Positions 1-5,864 of a DNA stretch of 6,389 nt are shown piece by piece; position 1 is the first letter of the stretch; each line of letters starts with the position of its first letter. Made by a program: the position numbers and the translations under genes. This DNA is from Planctomycetota bacterium (GTDB taxonomy: Bacteria; Planctomycetota; PLA2; JAEUHO01), in contig JARGNS010000182.1 of the NCBI GenBank assembly GCA_029213105.1, forward strand, positions 1-6,389. Reading direction: 5' to 3'. The notes beneath the pieces are model-generated. The model was given only the letters and a program-made list of their open reading frames with translations. It searched no databases and was not told the DNA's origin.

Positions 1-444
1 AACGCCGTCGACGACAGCCACAAGTCCTGGCGCGAGTACCTGGAGGGGCTGCTGACCGACCGCGCCTACCTCGGTCGCAAGAAGCTGCGCCCCAAGGGCA
101 CGGTGACGTTCCTGCGCTGCCTCTTCATCGACCTGCTCGAGCGCAAGCCCACGGACCGCGAGATGGCGGCGTTGGTGCGCGCCGTGGATGCGATGGGGGG
201 CGAGACGGCCGCGTTTGCGGCCGTCGTGCGGATCATGGTCGACTCGGGCCACGCGCCGATTCCGTTGCTCGTCGACATCTACGACCTGCCGCGCTGGCTG
301 AAGGATCGCTTCCTGCGCTACCTCGGTCGTCCGCCGTCCCCCGCCGAACTCAAGGCCTACGGGCAGGTCGCCATGGATCCCGAGGGCGGGCCCGAGTTGA
401 TCATCCAGGCCTTGCTCACGGGGGCGGAGTACGCCTGCCGATGA
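1..444 (+). CDS. C-terminal part of a hypothetical protein with two DUF4214-like helical repeats (5' truncated)
   Basis: The reading frame is open from base 1 to a TGA at 442-444, giving 147 residues with no credible internal start, so this is the C-terminal end of a longer gene. A GTG at 103 is in frame, but coding character continues upstream of it. Two similar segments are visible: one with FIDLLERKPTDREM followed by a helix and an IMVDSGHA end, and one with RFLRYLGRPPSPAEL followed by a helix and ALLTGAEYA. This pattern (aromatic-Leu-xx-Leu-Gly-Arg-x-Pro, helix, then LL-x-S/G-x-EY/A) resembles DUF4214-type repeats and similar C-terminal segments in large planctomycete secreted proteins. 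I do not recognise a specific family and assign no function. Its stop overlaps the next gene's start (ATGA), which suggests an operon and translational coupling. The coding call is firm; the repeat assignment is tentative. Confidence 0.8.
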   Translation, partial: NAVDDSHKSWREYLEGLLTDRAYLGRKKLRPKGTVTFLRCLFIDLLERKPTDREMAALVRAVDAMGGETAAFAAVVRIMVDSGHAPIPLLVDIYDLPRWLKDRFLRYLGRPPSPAELKAYGQVAMDPEGGPELIIQALLTGAEYACR

Positions 445-1613
445 TGCGCCGCACGACCCTGCTCCACGGCCTGCTGGCCCTGCTCCTGCTCGTGGCCGGC
501 GTGCCGCCGGCGTCGACGCACGCCCGCGGGGGTGCGAAGGCCAGGAAGTCCGCACCGGCGTTCCCCAGCCACGTCGTGCTCGTGATTCTCGGCGGGGGCG
601 TACGGCCGGCCGACATGCGGGACGAGGAACTCATGCCGACGCTCGCCGCCATGGCCGAGGAGGGGCGGTACGTCACGAAGGTCGAGTCGGGGGCCCCGGA
701 TGCCTACAACGCGGCCACGCGCATCCTGACGGGACGATCCGAGCCGATCGATGCGGCCGCCAAGCCGCGTCCCGCGTGGCCGACGCTGCCGGAGTACCTG
801 CGGGCCGGACGCGACCTGCCGGCGACGGGGGCGTGGTTCGTGTCCTTCGAGGACGGCGACCGCCTCCATCTGGCCCACTCCATCCACGCGCAGTACGGCG
901 CGGTGCTCGGCCCGTCGGTGACGTATGGGCAAGGACCGTTCGCGCAGCCGCTCGAGAGCTTCCTCGATGTGCTCGGCCGCCCGCTGCCCCAGGATCCCGG
1001 CGCGTGGCAGAAGGTGCGTCGCCTGCGGCTCGTGAGTCGGGACGCGGTCTCGATCTGGCTGCCGAAGACCATCGACGCCGGGCTGCCGCGCGCGGAGCGC
1101 GTCGAGCGCGCCCTGCTGAAGGAACTCGACCGCAAGGCGCTGCTCAACCGCGGCCCGAACCCGCGCGACGAGCAGGCGATCCGGGCGGCGCTGACCGTGC
1201 TGGCCGTGCATCGGCCCATCCTGACCGTGATCCTGCTCGGGGAGGCCGAGCAGGGGCAGGCGTCGTACGCGAGCTACCGCAAGGTGCTGGCCGCCGGGGA
1301 TCAGGGCCTGCGCCGACTGCGTGCGGCCGTGGCGGCCGACCCCGCCATGGCCACCACGACGACCTTCGTCGTGGCGGCGGGTCGCGCCCGGGCCGCGAAG
1401 CCCGACGCCGACGGGCGGTTGGGGGAGGCGCCGGCCACCAAGAAGGGGCGTGAGGTCGGCGTGATCCTGCACGGACCGGGCCTGGCCCGGCGTCCCAAGC
1501 TCAAGGGGCCGCGCAGCCTGGCGGACCTCTGTCCGACGATTGGGCATCTGTTGGGTGTCCCCACACCCCACGCCCAGGGGCAGCCGTGGCTCGGATTGCT
1601 CAACCCGCGCTGA
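441..1613 (+). CDS. Secreted alkaline-phosphatase-superfamily-like protein, probably catalytically degenerate
   Basis: This 390-residue protein begins with a signal peptide: MMRR, then a Leu/Ala-rich core at about residues 7-20 and a likely cleavage near residues 25-29 (PASTHA). Residues 43-100 match the N-terminal layout of sulfatase/phosphodiesterase-type proteins: a hydrophobic strand (VVLVIL) followed by GGGVR, then 'MPTLAAMAEEGRY', then NAATRILTGR. Residues 257-312 resemble the mid-to-late core: an RPILTVILL strand, the SYASYRKVLAAGDQGLRRL helix, and a TTTFVVAAG strand. Residues 337-387 match the closing part (GVILHGPGL, SLADLCPTIGHLLGVP, GQPWLGLL). The usual Asp after the first strand is Gly (51-53), and the usual DHG after the late strand is AAGRAR, so metal-dependent catalysis looks lost. 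The ATG at 441 overlaps the upstream stop; an in-frame ATG at 444 is equally possible. A GGAG at 426-429 is a rather distant Shine-Dalgarno. The superfamily call is moderate and the substrate is unknown. Confidence 0.72.
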   Translation: MMRRTTLLHGLLALLLLVAGVPPASTHARGGAKARKSAPAFPSHVVLVILGGGVRPADMRDEELMPTLAAMAEEGRYVTKVESGAPDAYNAATRILTGRSEPIDAAAKPRPAWPTLPEYLRAGRDLPATGAWFVSFEDGDRLHLAHSIHAQYGAVLGPSVTYGQGPFAQPLESFLDVLGRPLPQDPGAWQKVRRLRLVSRDAVSIWLPKTIDAGLPRAERVERALLKELDRKALLNRGPNPRDEQAIRAALTVLAVHRPILTVILLGEAEQGQASYASYRKVLAAGDQGLRRLRAAVAADPAMATTTTFVVAAGRARAAKPDADGRLGEAPATKKGREVGVILHGPGLARRPKLKGPRSLADLCPTIGHLLGVPTPHAQGQPWLGLLNPR

Positions 1614-1711
1614 TCCGGGGCCTGTCCGAGGCTATTCGCTCCCTCCCCTGGGGTAGGATCTAGCCGTGGTCCGCCCGAGCGGATCACGGTCCGGATTGCT
1701 GCGGAGTCGCG
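1614..1711 (+). promoter_or_regulatory. Intergenic leader with -10-like TAGGAT, upstream of the PASTA gene
   Basis: This 98-bp gap separates the phosphatase-like gene from the PASTA gene. It contains TCCCTCCCCT at 1640-1649, directly followed by GGGG and a -10-like TAGGAT at 1654-1659, which would place transcription start near 1665 and leave a leader of about 46 nt. No convincing -35 hexamer lies 16-18 bp upstream (GCTATT is at 1631-1636). The same pyrimidine decamer precedes pcnB. No strong terminator for the upstream gene is visible, so read-through from 441-1613 remains possible. Confidence 0.4.
1703..1706 (+). promoter_or_regulatory. Shine-Dalgarno GGAG of the PASTA gene
   Basis: GGAG lies 5 nt before the ATG at 1712. 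This supports that start over alternative starts and contrasts with pcnB and the 5865 lipoprotein, which lack any such site. Confidence 0.65.
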
Positions 1712-4060
1712 ATGAAGATCACACTGCCCGAACGTCTCGCCGGAACGCGCGACGCCCTCTTTGTGCTCGAGGTCGAGTTCCCGGTCGCAACCGGGGCCCG
1801 CACGGTCGAGGTCAAGACCGAGGGCGCGATCCAGGCCCTGGACCTGCGTGGCACCGGCCCCGGTGGGACCTACGAGGTGCCCGTCGGCCTCGAGCGCCTG
1901 CACGTGCCCATGCGGGTCACGGAGGACACGGCCGGCGAGGCCAAGGTGACGATCCAGTGCACGGAGGGGCCGGACTCCGGAAGCCGCGAGGAACGCTCGC
2001 TGCTCCTCGAGGCCGGGCCTGCCGCGGCCGCCACCGGCGGCGCCGGCGGCAAGCTTGCCATCGTCGGCATCCTGGCGGCCCTGCTCATCGGCGGTGGCTT
2101 CTGGCTCGGCCCGAAGCTCTTCGGCGGCCCGGCCGTACCGGACGTGGCGGGCATGAGCGAGAACGAGGCGATCGCGGCCCTCCAGAAAGCCGAGTACCGC
2201 TACGTCGTGACGATGGAAGACGTCGAGGACGCCAGCAAGGACGGCCTCGTCCTGCGCACGATCCCCGCGGCCGGCGACGGACTGGAACCCGGCGAGCAGG
2301 TACAGATCGTCCTGGGCGCCGCCCAGTCCGGCATGGTCAAGGTCGACAACCTCGTGGGGACCAGCGAGGCGAACGCGGCCGCGGCGCTGAAGGCGACCGG
2401 TTTCCAGCCGGTGACCCAGTTCGTCGACGCCGGTCCGGACGACGAGCCCGGCACGGTCCTGCGCCAGTCACCCGCCGGCGGCGCCTTCCTCGATCGCGGG
2501 CGCGAGGTGCAACTCTTCGGGGCCCGGGCGCCCGCGCAGCCCGAGCCCACACAGCCTGAACCCACACAGCCCGAGCCCACGCAGCCCGAGCCCACGCAGC
2601 CTGAACCTACGCAGCCCGAGGACGGCTTGATCGCGTTGCCCAAGCTCGTGGGCATGACGCTGGAAGCGGCGGAGAAGATCCTCGAGAAGCTGGGCCTGCT
2701 GGCCTTGCCCGAGACCAAGAGCGTGGCGGACGAGTCGCAGGCTGGTCAGGTGATCGCGCAGTTCCCCGAGTTCAACGCAGAGAACCCGGAGCGCATCGGC
2801 GCCGGCGACCAGGTCTTCCTGACGGTGGGTCGCTACGAGGCACCCGCGCAGCCCGAGCCCACGCAGCCTGAGCCCACGCAGCCTGAGCCGACGCAGCCCG
2901 AGCCGACGCAGCCCGAGCCGACGCAGCCCGAGCCGACGCAGCCCGAACCCACGCAGCCCGAGCCGACGCAGCCCGAGCCGACGCAGCCGGAGCCGACGCA
3001 GCCCGAACCCAGGCAGCCCGAGCCGGACGTGCCGACCGTGCGTGTGCCGGACCTGATCGCGCTCAAGCGCGACCAGGCCGAGAACATGGTGCGCAAGGCC
3101 CAGCTGCGCTGCACCGTGCAGCATGAAGAGACCTCGGACATCCCCGACGGCCAGGTCCTCAGTCAGCGCCCGGAGGCGGGGCAGTCCCTCGCCCGCGGCG
3201 GGACGGTCATCCTCGTCGTCGCACGCTCGCCGTCCACGGTCGGCATCGCCGTGCCGGACGTTGGCGGCATGAGCCGTGAGCAGGCGGAAGCGGCCCTGCG
3301 TGCCGAGGGCTTCCAGGTCACGACCACCTTCAGCGGTGGTGCCCTCGATGACGTGGGCCGCGTGACGGCCCAGAAGCCTGCGGGCGGAGCCACCGCCGAT
3401 CGCCGCTCCTGGGTCGAGATCGTCGTCGTCGGCGGGACGGGCCCCGTGCGCGAGCCGACCGGCGGCGCCCCGAGCGCGCCGCTCCGCACCGAGCCGGGGG
3501 AGAAGCCCTCCGTGCCGGATGGCACCGGCGCGCTCGAAGACGCGCCGACGCTCGGCCAGGGGCCGATCCTCCGGCCGCCGCCCACGCGTACGGGGGCACC
3601 CGCGCGGCCGCGTGTCGAGTTGCCGGCCCGGGACAGCGCGCCCACCCAGAAGGTGCCGGCGCTCAAGGGCCAGGAGGTCCAAGCGGCCATCCGGGCGGCC
3701 CTCGAGGCCGGGTTGGTCCCGATCGTGAACATCCGGCGCACCGGGACGGGCCAGGCTGGCGCGGTCGTCGGCCAGCGTCCCGAAGCGGGCGGCATGGCCA
3801 AGGCCGCGGACCTCGTCTACATGGACGTCTACCTGCCCCCGCGCACGGACGAGCGCTACGTCAGTCTCGTGCCCGTGCTGGGCGGTCGGCTCGAGAAGGA
3901 GCGCTCGACGCTCCAGGCCGCCGGCTCCAACGTGCGTGTGATCGAGTTGGACGTGCCGGGCCACCCCTACGCGGGGACCGGACGCATCGCGGCCCAGTGG
4001 CCCGTCTCGTCGGTCCCGCGCAGCATGGCCCGCAACGTGACGCTCTGGATCATCAAGTAG
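1712..4060 (+). CDS. Kinase-free multi-PASTA membrane protein with two QPEPT stalks
   Basis: This 782-residue protein probably senses or binds cell-wall material outside the membrane; PASTA domains are known from the extracellular parts of PknB/Stk kinases and class B penicillin-binding proteins. Residues 1-105 form a beta-rich, unrecognised domain without a signal peptide. Residues 115-133 are one transmembrane segment (IVGILAALLIGGGFWL). PASTA or PASTA-like domains follow at about 141-203, 208-271, 306-375, 440-506, 512-575, 646-708 and 715-782, each with a V-P-D/x-L-x-G-like opening, an Ala-rich helix, a 'V-x-x-Q-x-P-A-G' turn and a closing strand. Stalks of QPEPT pentapeptides lie at 276-304 and 380-439, and a Pro/Gly-rich linker lies at about 577-645. 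No kinase, transpeptidase or other catalytic domain is present. The last domain diverges most and ends at the C terminus. Topology is inferred: N terminus in the cytoplasm, PASTA region outside. The start is set by the GGAG at 1703. The PASTA call is strong; the role is inferred. Confidence 0.92.
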   Translation: MKITLPERLAGTRDALFVLEVEFPVATGARTVEVKTEGAIQALDLRGTGPGGTYEVPVGLERLHVPMRVTEDTAGEAKVTIQCTEGPDSGSREERSLLLEAGPAAAATGGAGGKLAIVGILAALLIGGGFWLGPKLFGGPAVPDVAGMSENEAIAALQKAEYRYVVTMEDVEDASKDGLVLRTIPAAGDGLEPGEQVQIVLGAAQSGMVKVDNLVGTSEANAAAALKATGFQPVTQFVDAGPDDEPGTVLRQSPAGGAFLDRGREVQLFGARAPAQPEPTQPEPTQPEPTQPEPTQPEPTQPEDGLIALPKLVGMTLEAAEKILEKLGLLALPETKSVADESQAGQVIAQFPEFNAENPERIGAGDQVFLTVGRYEAPAQPEPTQPEPTQPEPTQPEPTQPEPTQPEPTQPEPTQPEPTQPEPTQPEPTQPEPRQPEPDVPTVRVPDLIALKRDQAENMVRKAQLRCTVQHEETSDIPDGQVLSQRPEAGQSLARGGTVILVVARSPSTVGIAVPDVGGMSREQAEAALRAEGFQVTTTFSGGALDDVGRVTAQKPAGGATADRRSWVEIVVVGGTGPVREPTGGAPSAPLRTEPGEKPSVPDGTGALEDAPTLGQGPILRPPPTRTGAPARPRVELPARDSAPTQKVPALKGQEVQAAIRAALEAGLVPIVNIRRTGTGQAGAVVGQRPEAGGMAKAADLVYMDVYLPPRTDERYVSLVPVLGGRLEKERSTLQAAGSNVRVIELDVPGHPYAGTGRIAAQWPVSSVPRSMARNVTLWIIK
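2537..2623 (+). repeat. Coding 15-bp tandem repeat, stalk 1 (5 x QPEPT + QPED)
   Basis: Five 15-bp units each encode Gln-Pro-Glu-Pro-Thr and are followed by a final QPED. Units differ only at synonymous third positions (CCC/CCT, GAG/GAA, CCC/CCT, ACA/ACG). The array joins PASTA domains 2 and 3 and is likely an extended, acidic, proline-rich rod. Confidence 0.95.
2849..3028 (+). repeat. Coding 15-bp tandem repeat, stalk 2 (10 x QPEPT + QPEPR + QPEPD)
   Basis: Twelve 15-bp units join PASTA domains 3 and 4. The first ten all encode QPEPT; the last two end in Arg and Asp. Several units (the 4th, 5th, 6th, 8th and 9th) are base-for-base identical, which suggests recent slippage or duplication. 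Other units carry synonymous third-base changes. At 60 residues it is about twice as long as stalk 1. Confidence 0.95.
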
Positions 4061-4084
4061 CGCACGGGCGCCTCCACGGGCGTC

Positions 4085-4099
4085 CGCTCCGCAGGAGCG
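4085..4099 (+). terminator. Hairpin downstream of the PASTA gene, possible terminator
   Basis: A perfect 6-bp stem, CGCTCC with GGAGCG, around a GCA loop begins 25 nt after the PASTA stop codon. There is no T-tract after it on either strand, so it is not a classical intrinsic terminator. It may mark or stabilise the mRNA 3' end. Confidence 0.35.
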
Positions 4100-4135
4100 C
4101 GGTGCCGGGGGCGCGTGCAGGGCTTCGGCAGGCGC

Positions 4136-4240
4136 GACGTTGCCCTTCGGGACGTTGCCCTTCGGGACGTTGCCACTCGGGACGTTGCCACTCGGGACGT
4201 TGCTGCTCGGGACGTTGCCACTCGGGACGTTGCTGCTGAG
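4136..4240. repeat. Intergenic 15-bp tandem array, seven units, at the convergent gene junction
   Basis: Seven contiguous units follow the pattern GACGTTGC-NNN-TCGG. The variable triplet in order is CCT, CCT, CAC, CAC, TGC, CAC, TGC, and the last unit ends TGAG instead of TCGG. All other bases are invariant. The array lies between the convergent ends of the PASTA gene (4060) and pcnB (4305). It is not assigned to a gene here. Every frame across it is open because 15 is a multiple of three and no stop occurs in the unit. In the pcnB frame it reads as Gln-Arg-Pro-Glu-x repeats after the pcnB stop. It could be an expanding minisatellite, a 3'-UTR element or an eroded coding extension. Confidence 0.93.
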
Positions 4241-4246
4241 GGCCGG

Positions 4247-4269
4247 GGCCGACGAGGCGGCCGTCGGCC
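4247..4269 (-). terminator. Hairpin downstream of pcnB, possible terminator
   Basis: On the minus strand GGCCGAC and GTCGGCC form a perfect 7-bp stem around a 9-nt loop, 36 nt beyond the pcnB TAA and just before the 15-bp array. A second GTCGGCC (+ strand 4270-4276) offers an alternative pairing. No T-tract follows, so termination activity is uncertain. Confidence 0.3.
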
Positions 4270-4304
4270 GTCGGCCGGCGTGCCGAGGGTGCGGCCCCAG
4301 GGCA

Positions 4305-5807
4305 TTACGCGTCCGGCGGATCGTCCCAGGCGGCGGCTTCCGGTGCGGGCGGTCCGCTCGCGCGGCGTGCGCGCCCACGGCCCCCCCGGCGGCGTCCACG
4401 GCTGCGCGGCTCGCGGTTGCCGCCTTCGCCACCGCGCGGCCCGCGGCCCCCGCGCCGCGGGCGCGGTTGACGCTCGGGCTTGGTCAGGGAGAGGTCGCGC
4501 CCGGCCTCGTCGGCCAGCTCGCGCCAGTGCTCGAGCGTGTCCAGGGAGGCGTCGCGCGCCATCAGGTCGAGCTCGAGGAACGCCAGGGCGACGGGGAACG
4601 CGGGCCGCTGCAGCAGGCGGCGGGCCTTCTTCGGCGGCGGCGGCTCGCGGAGGTCCGAGAGCAGCCAGAGCACGTCGCGCATCTGCGTGCTCGCCCAGCG
4701 CGGGATGCTCATGCGCAGGGCCACCGGACGGAAGGTCGCCTCGAGGTGGTCGACGAAGGCGTGGAAGCCGTGCCCACGCCACGTGCGCAGCAGCCACGGA
4801 CCGAAGAGCACGGCGAGCGTGAGGGACTCCGGCGCACGGTGGGCCGCGAGGCCCCACTTGTCGGCCGCACCGAGCAGGTTCCAGGTGGCATGCCCGATCG
4901 GGATGTCCACCGGCTCGCCCTGGCTTGCCTCCTCGTGCGTGCCACCGCCGGCCTCCGGCCAGGTCGCCGGCTCGTCGAGCGCCTCGGTCAGCTCGGGCAG
5001 CCAGACGGGCAGTACGCCGAGCTCGTGCAGCTTGTGGAAGGTGCCGCGTCCGCGCCCGCGGGAGAGCATCTTCACGAGCTCGATGTAGAGCCGCGCCTGG
5101 CTCGCGTCCGCAAGGCGCTCGGCCTCCCGCTCGATGGCCGTCTCGAGCGCCGGCTCCATGGCGAAGTCCATGCGCTGGGCGTAGTGCACGGCGCGCAGCA
5201 TGCGCACGGGGTCCTCTTCGATCCGTACGGCGGGCTCGCCGATGCTGCGGATCAGGCCCTCGTCGCTGTCGGCCAGCCCGCCGACCCAGTCGATCACCTC
5301 GTCGGCGACGGGGTCGTAGAACAGGGCGTTGACGGTGAAGTCACGCCGGCGCGCGTCCTCGTCCGCCGTCCCGAAGACGTTCTCGACGGAGGTGCGCCAG
5401 TCCCCGCGGCGACCGCCGCGTCCGCGTTCGGCGGCCAGCTCCGGGTCCGGCTCGGGCTGCTTCGTGGGATCGCCTCGAAACGTCGCCGTCTCGATGATCA
5501 GGTCCCCGGGGAAGCGGATGTGGACGAGCCGGAAGCGTCGACCGATCACGCGCGCGCTGCGAAACAGGCGCTTGACCCGGTTGGGGCGGGCGTCGGTCGC
5601 GACGTCGAAGTCCTTGGGCTCGAGGCCGCCGAGCAGGTCCTGGACGCAGCCGCCGACCAGGTAGGCCTCGTGGCCCTCCCGCTGGAGCCGCTTGACCACG
5701 AACAGGGCATGCTCGTCGATCAGGTCGCGCTGGATGAGGCCCTTCTGCCGGACGGGGGCGGCGGGGGCGTCGGGGTCCATGTCACGGTCGCTCGTCATCG
5801 CGCCCAT
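4305..5807 (-). CDS. pcnB: Poly(A) polymerase I (class II nucleotidyltransferase family)
   Basis: PcnB adds 3' poly(A) tails to RNA in the cytoplasm, promoting its decay. The 500-residue product carries the family motifs in order. The nucleotidyltransferase motif is at residues 50-71 (LVGG, then KDFDVAT, with the metal-binding pair D66 and D68). The signature IGRRFRLVHI at 88-97 separates bacterial poly(A) polymerases from CCA-adding enzymes. IIETATFRG is at 104-112, ENVFGTADEDARRRDFTVNA at 142-161, and EDPVRMLRAVHYA at 198-210. The close match to E. coli PcnB, including the NxFG...EDA-x-RRDFT block, makes the call strong. The usual Arg of the GGxVRD motif is Gln (Q56). Residues 444-482 form a basic Arg/Gly-rich tail that probably contacts RNA or partners, as tails of bacterial PcnB do. 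Candidate starts are ATGs at 5807 and 5798 on the minus strand; neither has a Shine-Dalgarno. The second fits a leaderless start. pcnB is divergent from the 5865 lipoprotein gene and convergent with the PASTA gene. Confidence 0.93.
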   Translation of the reverse strand: MGAMTSDRDMDPDAPAAPVRQKGLIQRDLIDEHALFVVKRLQREGHEAYLVGGCVQDLLGGLEPKDFDVATDARPNRVKRLFRSARVIGRRFRLVHIRFPGDLIIETATFRGDPTKQPEPDPELAAERGRGGRRGDWRTSVENVFGTADEDARRRDFTVNALFYDPVADEVIDWVGGLADSDEGLIRSIGEPAVRIEEDPVRMLRAVHYAQRMDFAMEPALETAIEREAERLADASQARLYIELVKMLSRGRGRGTFHKLHELGVLPVWLPELTEALDEPATWPEAGGGTHEEASQGEPVDIPIGHATWNLLGAADKWGLAAHRAPESLTLAVLFGPWLLRTWRGHGFHAFVDHLEATFRPVALRMSIPRWASTQMRDVLWLLSDLREPPPPKKARRLLQRPAFPVALAFLELDLMARDASLDTLEHWRELADEAGRDLSLTKPERQPRPRRGGRGPRGGEGGNREPRSRGRRRGGRGRARRASGPPAPEAAAWDDPPDA

Positions 5808-5811
5808 GGTA
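5806..5811 (-). promoter_or_regulatory. -10-like TACCAT at the pcnB start
   Basis: TACCAT on the minus strand overlaps the first pcnB ATG and directly follows TCCCTCCCCT (5820 to 5811, sharing the T). The next ATG (5798-5796) begins 8 nt downstream, about where transcription would start. That would give a leaderless mRNA beginning MTSDRDM. No -35 box was recognised. Confidence 0.33.
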
Positions 5812-5864
5812 GGGGAGGGATCCGGAACCTTGCCGCTTGGCGCGATCCCCTCCTATCCTCCGGC
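5808..5864. promoter_or_regulatory. Divergent intergenic region between pcnB and the lipoprotein gene
   Basis: These 57 bp are all that separates two divergent starts, so regulatory signals for both genes must overlap here or lie within the genes. The region is purine/pyrimidine-skewed: AGGGGAGGGA at 5811-5820 and CCCCTCCTATCCTCC at 5847-5861. Apart from the -10-like hexamers listed separately, I see no clear operator dyad. Confidence 0.5.
5854..5859 (+). promoter_or_regulatory. -10-like TATCCT immediately upstream of the lipoprotein start
   Basis: TATCCT ends 5 nt before the ATG at 5865, so transcription would begin at or next to the start codon. No purine-rich Shine-Dalgarno occurs in the preceding bases, which are pyrimidine-rich (CCCCTCC). 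Both facts fit a leaderless transcript. A TTGGCG at 5837-5842 is too close (11 bp) to be its -35. Confidence 0.35.

Noticed and set aside
357..1571. Minus-strand open frame of 404 codons antisense to the phosphatase-like gene
   Set aside because: Its composition is Arg/Gly/His-rich with no recognisable motif, while the plus strand has a signal peptide and superfamily motifs.
1666..2559. Plus-strand open frame of 297 codons overlapping the start of the PASTA gene
   Set aside because: It is Arg/Gly-rich and out of frame with the clear TM and PASTA-coding frame.
4136..4240. CRISPR array
   Set aside because: Units are contiguous 15-mers with a 3-bp variable core, with no 25-40 bp spacers and no cas genes nearby.
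2537..4240. Common origin of the coding QPEPT arrays and the intergenic array, since all have 15-bp units
   Set aside because: Aligned in the best register I could find, the units share only about 8 of 15 bases on opposite strands, little better than chance in this composition.
2468..4432. Long minus-strand open frame (654 codons) antisense to the PASTA gene
   Set aside because: It mirrors the PASTA gene in GC-rich DNA, with Leu/Arg/Gly runs antisense to the QPEPT repeats, and shows no domain or start signal.
4115..4822. Plus-strand open frame starting at the 15-bp array (RDVAT repeats)
   Set aside because: Most of it is antisense to the well-supported pcnB, and its composition is typical of a GC-rich shadow frame.
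3967..4857. Minus-strand open frame across the array (ATSR repeats) into pcnB
   Set aside because: It overlaps pcnB in another frame and lacks any start signal or domain; only the pcnB frame is supported there.
5837..5859. Sigma-70 promoter with TTGGCG as -35 and TATCCT as -10
   Set aside because: The spacer is only 11 bp, far short of the usual 16-18 bp.
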